A stretch of DNA of 64,000 bases from contig NC_092803.1 of assembly GCF_040954645.1 (NCBI RefSeq), positions 9,983,230-10,047,229 of the forward strand, given 5' to 3'. The translations under genes and the position numbers were made by a program. The stretch comes from Diabrotica undecimpunctata (taxonomy: Eukaryota > Arthropoda > Insecta > Coleoptera > Chrysomelidae). Position 1 is the stretch's first letter; the number at the start of each line of letters is the position of its first letter. Shown piece after piece: positions 59,501 through 64,000 of the stretch. The notes below the pieces were generated by a model. It was not told the origin of the DNA and did not search any database. It saw only the letters and a list, made by a program, of their open reading frames with translations.

Positions 59501-62500
59501 GTCCAGTGCTGCGAATTTTGCGTATTTCTTCTAAATATTTTCTTCTCCACACAATAATTTTATTTTTTTCTAATAGCATACTTTTTCTGTTGAGTTTTAC
59601 ATATCGAAAGTTCATTTCGCGCATGGTCCTGATTAAGACTCTACGAGATATCTTGGGTAAGGAGTCATAGTTTTCAAACTCTTGAGAAATATTTTTCAGT
59701 ATTGGAATTTCACTCCGAAAATAAAATGAATGAATTTTTCGACTTATAATATTCCTTGTCTCGTCATCCAAAACAATGCTTTTCCTACCTCTAGTTTTAC
59801 CTTTTTTTTTGCTTTTTATTTTCCGATCTATTTGTAAGTACACGATTAATACAGCTAACGGATACTTTTGTTAAACTGCTACAAATGTCGACCGCTTGGC
59901 TAACATTTAATGCCATTTTTCTGCCGACAATTCCTTCATAAACGTTTCGTATCATTACCTTCTATTCGGACGTTAACATTTTCCGTCTCTTTTGCGGCTT
60001 TTCATTTTTGGAATCAACATCAGAATTTTGCTGTCTTCTCTTGGAACAACTTGGTTTTTCGTCCAACTCCAATAAAACTCAAACTAAATAATCACAGAAT
60101 ATAACTAAAAATTTACTATAAAACGATAAACTATAACACTCGTATTATCAATAACACGTTTTATCAATAACACAAACTTATCACATAAAATATATTCACA
60201 AAATACAACACATGCCCTACCCTCAGAAACGCCAATGTAAATGAACTATTATTGATGGGCACTTGCTCGACAAAAACTAGTTTTACGGCTTTCTGTTTGT
60301 CAGAATTGAAACAGAGTTCCGTCGATAATTCCAAAGTTGCCAAACGATTGAAAAATATTGGTCAGCGATGTCTGTATTTATCGGTAGTGCTGGGTTTTGT
60401 TGGCATTTTTGAACTAGGGTGTTGAGTGCGGCTGAGTGTTGAGTAAAACTGGAAGCCATTGGGTTGGTGTGGGCTTTATAGTTCCCGATATGTGCCTCAT
60501 TGTTTGGTTTAACTGGGTATCTATGACGTTTGTGTGATGACTGTTTAGCCGGAGAGGAGCGCAATATTCTGCAGTAGGATATACTAAGGACAGCGCGTTC
60601 GTTCTGATAACCTCTGCATTAGACCCCCATGATGTATTTGCTAATTTTTGAATAATGTTATTGCGGGTCTTTATTTTTGCTGAAGTGTTTTCCAAATGTT
60701 GTTTAAATGTTAGGGTACGATCTATAGTTACACCGAGGTATTTTGGGTTGGAACTGTGCTTTAGAATGGTTCCATCGCATTCTATGTTTAGTCTGTAATT
60801 TGCCTTGTGGTTGTTAAGATGGACAGCTGTTACTTTAGTCTTCGATTGGTTTGGTTGTAGGCCTTATTTCTTAAAGTATCTGTAAACAGTGTTTAGATCT
60901 GCTTTTATGGTGGTTTCGGCGATTTTTATGTCTTCTTCTTGAGCACCCAGAGCCATGTCATCGGCATAAATAAATTGGCGCGAGGTGGTAGTTGGTACAT
61001 CTGATGTATAAATATTAGAAAGAAGAAGAGACATAACTGACCCTTATGGTAAGCCATTTTACAGGTTTTTAAACTTACTGTTTTTCCCATTTAGGTGTAC
61101 TTGGAAAAGTCTGTCACTTAGCATTAGGTTTATAAAATTGTTGAACAAACGGTATGGTACCATCTAATGTATTTTAAATAAAAGACCCTCCTTCCACACT
61201 GTGTCGTAGGCGCACGTCAAGTCTATGAAAGCTGCTATTGTTTTAAGTTCCTTCTGGAATCCGTTCTCAATAAATGTTGTTAAGGAGAGGACTTGATCGC
61301 CACAGCTTCTTCCCCTCATAAATCCAGCTTGTTCTTGAGGAATATTTGGCTTTACATGGTAAAATAATCTCGTTTGGATTATCCTCTCAAATATCTTATA
61401 GCAGACGCTTAAAAGAGCAATTGGCCTGTAGCTCTCAGGTAGTGCAGGGTCTTTCCCAGGTTTAGATATTGCAATGATCTTACTTTTTTTGAATGATTTT
61501 GGAAACTTCTGCTTAGTCAATATTTGATTGTAAAATTCAAGAAGCCACTTACTGGTATTTGGACCAATGTGTTTTATAAATTCAGGATAAATGTTGTCAA
61601 CTCCTGCGGCTTTGTGGCATTTAATTAATTTTTTAGCTTCTGCAAGTTCTTCTGGCTCGATAGGCTTCATTATTGGTAGCCTTTGTTATTGAGCAATTTT
61701 GGCTTCTTTCTCTAATATCTCCATCAGTGATATAGTAATGTCTCCATCAGTATTGATAACAGCTTGTAGTCTTCGGTCCATCTGCGTGAAAGGAACTATG
61801 AAATTGTCTTCTTCAGAGAGCTCTTCCCAAACCTGTAGTATACCGTGCCACAGCTGTTCAGCATTTTGAGGTATAAAATTATGCCGATACAACCATTTTA
61901 TAATAACCCCTCCCCCCCACCCAAGATACTCGATTGGGTAAGATCTGGACTTTAGCTGGGCCATGGTAGGGTTTCGGTATTTTTATTCTGGAGCCACTGG
62001 TTTATTATATTTGCAGTGTAAACAGGACAATTATCTTGTTGGAGAATAATGATATTTTATGAATACAACTGTTCTATACTGGGAAACGTGATGTTTTTTA
62101 GGATATTCAGATAAGTCTGCCCAACAAACCTGCCATCAATACGCCATACCATTCCCATTCTTCTGAATGAAATCCATCCCCATACATCGGCGCTAAAATG
62201 ATCAGCTGCTCGATATCTATCAACATATAGAGGAATCAGTCTATTATTATCTGGTCTATACACCCCAATTTTGCCCATTTTAGAAGATTGAAAAATTTTC
62301 TTATCTGTAAATATTACATTGTCCCAAAAATCTTGATTTTGTAGTTGATGGTTTAAAGCAAATATAAGTCTTGATTGCTTCTGTTGTGGTGTAAGAGCTT
62401 GTTTTTTGCTGCAGTTCGGTACCTAAGACGCGATGATTTAATTCTGCGCCAAGTTGTTGTCTTATTTTCCGGAAACTGTGATATAATTCTTGCAATTTTC

Positions 62501-63278
62501 GCATCTTCAAAAGGATTTTCTTCTAATCTCTCCAAAAGTGTACGATCTTCATGAGCGGTAGATATTTTTGGTCTTCCAGAACCTTGCTTCCTTTCGAGAG
62601 TTTCTTGTTTTCTCCATCTTTTATTAATATGTAACTGTTGTTCTTTTTACGTTAAAATTATTCGCTACGGCAGATAGTGACCAACCATATTCTAAGTTCG
62701 TTACAATTCTTACTTTTAGTTCTTTGCTAGCATGTAGAGCCATTTTTTGAGATTAAACAGAAAAAGTTATCTGACAAATTTTAAGATTTGGCAGTGACAG
62801 TGACATTGCTTAATTTTTTACAAAATACTCTTTAAGAGTTATATCAGTTTTTTAGGAACCAGCTATACATACCTATATTTATTCTATCTTTTTCTACAGA
62901 ACTATCAACCCAGTTGAAAATCTAACCGTTTCCATCCTGTCCTCGGGAGAAGGCTGGCACAACTATCACCATACTTTCCCATGGGACTACAAAGCAGCAG
63001 AACTTGGTAACTACCGTTATAACGTAAGTACCGGATTTTTGGATCTTATGGCTTATTTAGGACAAGCATATGATCTCAAAACAACGTCGCCGGAGATGAT
63101 TAGGAAACGAGTTGCCAGAACAGGAGATGGATCGTATAAACATGGCAAAGTTCCTTTGGAAAATGGTACTACAAAAGTACAACACAACTTCCATGAGGAT
63201 TGTGTGTGGGGTTGGGATGACAAGGATATGAAGGATGAGGACATTAAAAATGTTACCATTATGTATAAAAGTGACTAG
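44574..63278 (+). CDS. Acyl-CoA desaturase (delta-9/delta-11 type), four coding exons
   Basis: Exons 44574-44781, 48983-49319, 57026-57208 and 62900-63278 join in phases 1, 2 and 2 to 368 codons plus stop. Exon 1 encodes the N-terminus and first membrane span (NIIVYVIFHFLALWGFWRLF). Exon 2 encodes ITCGVHRLWSHKAYKAKLPL (His box 1, HRLWSH) and DHRLHHKYTDTDADP (box 2, HRLHH). Exon 3 encodes YYVPLALSLGLIVPTVFSTY and NATWSVNSAAHLWGWKPYD. Exon 4 encodes SSGEGWHNYHHTFPWDYKAA (box 3, HNYHH) and GQAYDLKTTSPEMIRKR. The boxes bind the di-iron centre of this ER-membrane enzyme, which inserts a double bond into fatty acyl-CoA using cytochrome b5 electrons. An acceptor at 44566-44567 just before the ATG implies a 5' UTR exon upstream. 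Introns of 4.2, 7.7 and 5.7 kb are packed with mobile elements, yet splice sites and frame are intact. AATAAA lies at 63363-63368. Confidence 0.93.
45085..45330. other. GC-rich unexplained block, possible LINE 5' UTR
   Basis: A sharply GC-richer stretch (CCAACTCTCCGAACTGGGCG near 45108; GTATCCAGGTATCCAGG near 45243) without a long open frame, inside desaturase intron 1. Composition resembles untranslated leaders of LINE families, but no LINE coding part follows. Confidence 0.3.
45552..47294 (+). mobile_element. PIF/Harbinger-like transposon, composite and decayed
   Basis: The left end GGCGGGGTCCCAC (45552-45564) is matched by GTGGGACCCCGCC (47282-47294), each set in strongly GC-rich, GCGCAGCG-containing sequence. 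TAA or TTA flanks are consistent with the 3-bp TWA target of this group, though the boundary is ambiguous by a base. Internal frames 45794-46228 (NFRFSRQDIPTFARALRLSD) and 46504-46752 (RKTRRKRRYWVTPVFKSRQ, then FQNFCRMSLHDFEYLLIMIE) match N-terminal parts of HARBI1-type nucleases from apparently two different copies. The DDE catalytic region is missing. Confidence 0.65.
47640..48780 (-). pseudogene. Second Penelope-like element relic
   Basis: The minus strand near 48480-48760 reads KFGTSMSNPISDIVVI (the PLE RT block GTSMGxPxS), FLNTKVIKANNDNRIILDWY and QKDTASSRFINYYYNYP. Near 47960-48060 it reads SCYIGQSQQWLNERVTQHKS, the GIY-YIG start. Stops are frequent. A LINE 3' fragment sits inside at 48195-48290. 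It lies antisense to the desaturase in intron 1. Confidence 0.75.
48195..48290 (-). mobile_element. LINE 3' end fragment inside the PLE relic
   Basis: TTCTTCTTCTTCCTCTTTATAAG followed by CTATTCTGCTTGTTCATTG repeats the family 3' terminus seen at 1570-1625, including the (AAG)n tail on the minus strand. Confidence 0.5.
49840..50930 (-). mobile_element. LINE reverse transcriptase and C-terminus (desaturase intron 2)
   Basis: Minus strand: 50676-50879 gives ITATKGLKQGCGLSPTLFNI. 50469-50672 gives LHSLLFADDQDIFAQDREDM (FADD active site). 50086-50535 gives KAFKYLGSMISRDGTCMKDI and LYGAEVWPMTT. 49850-50090 gives QWYGHVQRMPEHRWPKRILN and GRRRRGRPATRWKTY. The AAG-rich 3' end lies at about 49845. It is 5'-truncated with frame changes. 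Confidence 0.86.
50935..52240. other. Intron stretch without recognised gene
   Basis: AT-rich sequence of desaturase intron 2. A sharply different, G-rich segment starts TGTAACGAATATATTTTG at 51314 and runs to about 51600. It could be an LTR-retrotransposon LTR piece, since such LTRs often start TGTAACG, but no second copy or primer-binding site was found. The part just before 52242 is probably the 5' UTR of the following LINE. Confidence 0.35.
52242..55610 (+). mobile_element. Nearly intact LINE (APE endonuclease plus reverse transcriptase)
   Basis: One reading frame runs from 52242 to 55451 with a single in-frame stop, TGA at 53451-53453. Endonuclease: HIGIATWNVTSLTGKEIEAT, NVQIMGISETKKIGKGHINI, KIGIIQIYGPTEGNEEE, IVILGDWNSRVGK and KSLIDYKVYTRN. 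RT: KIGKAGGDDEIEPEMVKYMG, IIVPIYKKGEHVNCDNYRAI, AFRPGRQTNDNIYIIRNLIE, AFIDLRAAFDTIERHI, IKQGDSLSPLLFIIVMNELI and ESLMYGDDIVLIADSENKMQ. C-terminus: YASENWTILEKHKSRINAME and NWYGHLMRMQSNRITRKIYE. Near 55415, in an A-run, the frame shifts; the other frame continues RPRKKWIQQVVEAGKLKQKS to about 55545. The 3' tail is (GAAA)n at about 55590-55610. It has no RNase H. Confidence 0.93.
57420..57620 (+). mobile_element. PIF/Harbinger-like N-terminal relic
   Basis: The plus-strand frame at about 57470-57600 reads AFKAKNRKRRRYRIHPSFHA, LKQHGASIYAKELKM. This matches the basic RRRRYWVHP-type N-terminal block of HARBI1-like proteins. Nothing further of the transposase follows. It lies in desaturase intron 3. 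Confidence 0.5.
57760..58345 (+). repeat. ~150-bp tandem array with hammerhead-like signature
   Basis: GAGATCGAAACGTC recurs with its GAAACG at 57954, 58105 and 58255 (periods 151 and 150). Each unit also has ATTGTGGCTTATTCCC-like, AAAAATACAGAATG and CCACAA-type blocks. Two units have an upstream stem partner: GGTCTCT with AGAGATC in the best one. A further copy in inverted orientation lies at about 57760-57870. The unit end resembles the 37319-37555 foldback. Confidence 0.85.
58690..60000 (-). pseudogene. IS630/Tc1-type DDE transposase relic
   Basis: Minus strand. 59391-59843 reads GRKSIVLDDETRNIISRKIH, MREMNFRYVKLNRKSML and GRKICYLDETWINEGHTVGK (first catalytic Asp in YLDETWIN). 59330-59390 reads APSGKGRRLIITHIES. 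59030-59100 reads VLRLPPYHCELNPIELIWAQ (third catalytic segment). 58690-58908 is an acidic tail, EPIIITPGGEDNDSDSSTAS. Several frame breaks occur at 59130-59330. An N-terminal helix-turn-helix remnant lies at about 59880-59950. No terminal repeats were recognised. Confidence 0.8.
60283..61680 (-). mobile_element. Jockey-type LINE reverse transcriptase and C-terminus, 5'-truncated
   Basis: The minus-strand frame 61164-61670 reads KLIKCHKAAGVDNIYPEFIK, SKIIAISKPGKDPALPESYR, PIALLSVCYKIFERIIQTRL, PQEQAGFMRGRSCGDQVLSL and TIAAFIDLTCAYDTVWKEGL. The palm continues broken around 60950-61080 (GLPQGSVLCPLLFNIYI-like). 60414-60695 and 60283-60564 give the C-terminal LSLVYPTAEYCAPLRLNSHH and WLPVLLNTQ. 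Its truncated 5' end abuts the Tc1-type relic at about 61685. Confidence 0.85.
61686..62743 (-). pseudogene. Tc1/mariner-type transposase relic
   Basis: Minus strand. The ATG at 62743 begins MALHASKELKVRIVTNLEYG followed by SLSAVANNFNVKRTTVT, a helix-turn-helix. 62301-62535 is the degraded linker. 62057-62278 reads FSADVWGWISFRRMGMVWRI (the usual VWGGI block). About 62000-62050 reads ILQQDNCPVYTANIINQWLQ (second catalytic Asp). 61686-61964 includes the PIEYL block and NAEQLWHGILQVWEELSE. Frame breaks and stops are frequent. Confidence 0.75.
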
Positions 63279-63903
63279 CAAAAATTAGTAAATATGCCGT
63301 ATATTAAATATATATAGCTCAACAATTAATCTAATATATTCCGTTATTTACTAATCCCTTTGAATAAACTATTCCACGAACCCCGTATATTTTTTTTAAC
63401 ATTCCCTTTTTAACAATTCGCTCAGTGACCTTACGACCCACTAAGAAACAGAATAAACACGTGTACTGATGCTTCTATTTTCTATACAAGCCAAACGCAG
63501 TATCTTTTTGGTTGTCACCATCAGAAAACCAAATACAGCCGTCAGTAAAATTTAAATTCTCCGGACAAATTGGATAAATGGACTTTGTGTTTTTGTTAAG
63601 ATATTTGCTCTATATGTTGAATAACTTTTCTTTTCAACAGTTTCTAGAACATCTAAAGGACTACAAATTGTTTTGTAAGTATAGTAATCTAATATGGTAG
63701 ACGTTTACTTATAAACTTCTTTATTATATTTGTAATGAACCGAAAAAGCTTTTGAAAAATAAAAAAAGCGAAACGTATCCAATAATATATACAATCGATC
63801 CGTCGGATCTTTGTACATCGACATCATTCTTATTATAGGAAATAAATCAAAACATGTGAGTCAAACGTATGTCGGCTATAAGAATTATTATAAAAATTAG
63901 AAA

Positions 63904-63973
63904 ATGGCTAATATTACAATTGACGTTTTTATACTTCTGACGTCTATTTCATTTATTGCATTTGGAAAACTGG
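63904..63973 (+). CDS. Possible signal-peptide exon of a further gene
   Basis: The ATG at 63904 begins MANITIDVFILLTSISFIAF then GKL and ends with a GTGCGT donor at 63974. This gives 23 codons plus one base (phase 1), the same layout as the first exon of the Ly6-type gene at 11638. A hydrophobic leader ending at a phase-1 donor is common for small secreted proteins. The rest would lie beyond the window. No promoter or second exon can be tested. Confidence 0.35.
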
Positions 63974-64000
63974 GTGCGTATACATTTATGAACGTGATTT

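Overview
This window is AT-rich eukaryotic DNA. It has GT-AG introns, phase-consistent exons, TTAA-flanked piggyBac elements, and many non-LTR retrotransposon (LINE) pieces with AAG/GAAA-type tails. The host genes and element families point to an insect, most likely a beetle or another insect with a large, transposon-rich genome. The species is inference. No bacterial-style operon, CRISPR array or rRNA was seen.

Host genes. (1) 2590-2824 (+) is the terminal coding exon of a cytochrome b5 reductase-type protein that resembles CYB5R4/NCB5OR. (2) 11638-16536 (+) is a three-exon gene for a small secreted, probably GPI-anchored Ly6/uPAR-type three-finger protein; it is easy to miss because every exon is short. 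(3) 21675-34269 (-) is a complete eight-exon gene of 1,799 codons for a URB1/Npa1-type nucleolar ribosome-biogenesis protein. (4) 44574-63278 (+) is a four-exon acyl-CoA desaturase of 368 residues with all three histidine boxes, spread over about 19 kb by transposon-filled introns. (5) 63904-63973 (+) may be the signal-peptide exon of a further gene running out of the window.

Mobile DNA fills the rest. 1-2470 holds several LINE fragments. 3084-4560 is a pogo-like relic. 4800-5710 is a LINE relic with an internal 140-bp tandem triplication. 5826-9760 is a Tc1-like element into which a complete-ended piggyBac (6013-8490) and a LINE fragment (9185-9580) have inserted. 9998-11193 is a large inverted-repeat element. 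16750-21340 is a LINE split by a second piggyBac (18733-20997). The URB1 introns carry LINE, gypsy-integrase and MITE-like insertions. 34.9-37.3 kb carries DUF7869-type fragments. 38.7-43.1 kb carries a LINE and a Penelope-like element (PLE) bounded by long TA microsatellites. The desaturase introns hold Harbinger, PLE, LINE, IS630/Tc1-like and satellite-like sequences, including a nearly intact LINE at 52242-55610 whose long ORF has one in-frame stop and one late frameshift.

The most unusual structure is the 9998-11193 element. Its two arms of about 500 bp are nearly perfect inverted copies. Each arm carries, in outward order, a TATAAATA box, three tandem 56-58 nt modules whose terminal stems differ in sequence but remain self-complementary while their interior is conserved, a pyrimidine tract, and a minimal hammerhead-like core (CTGAAGA, stem II, GAAACGTC). 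Related signatures appear at the ends of the PLE (41.07 and 42.75 kb), in a foldback at 37.3-37.6 kb and in a roughly 150-bp tandem array at 57.9-58.3 kb. Several unrelated-looking repeats may therefore share ribozyme-bearing termini.
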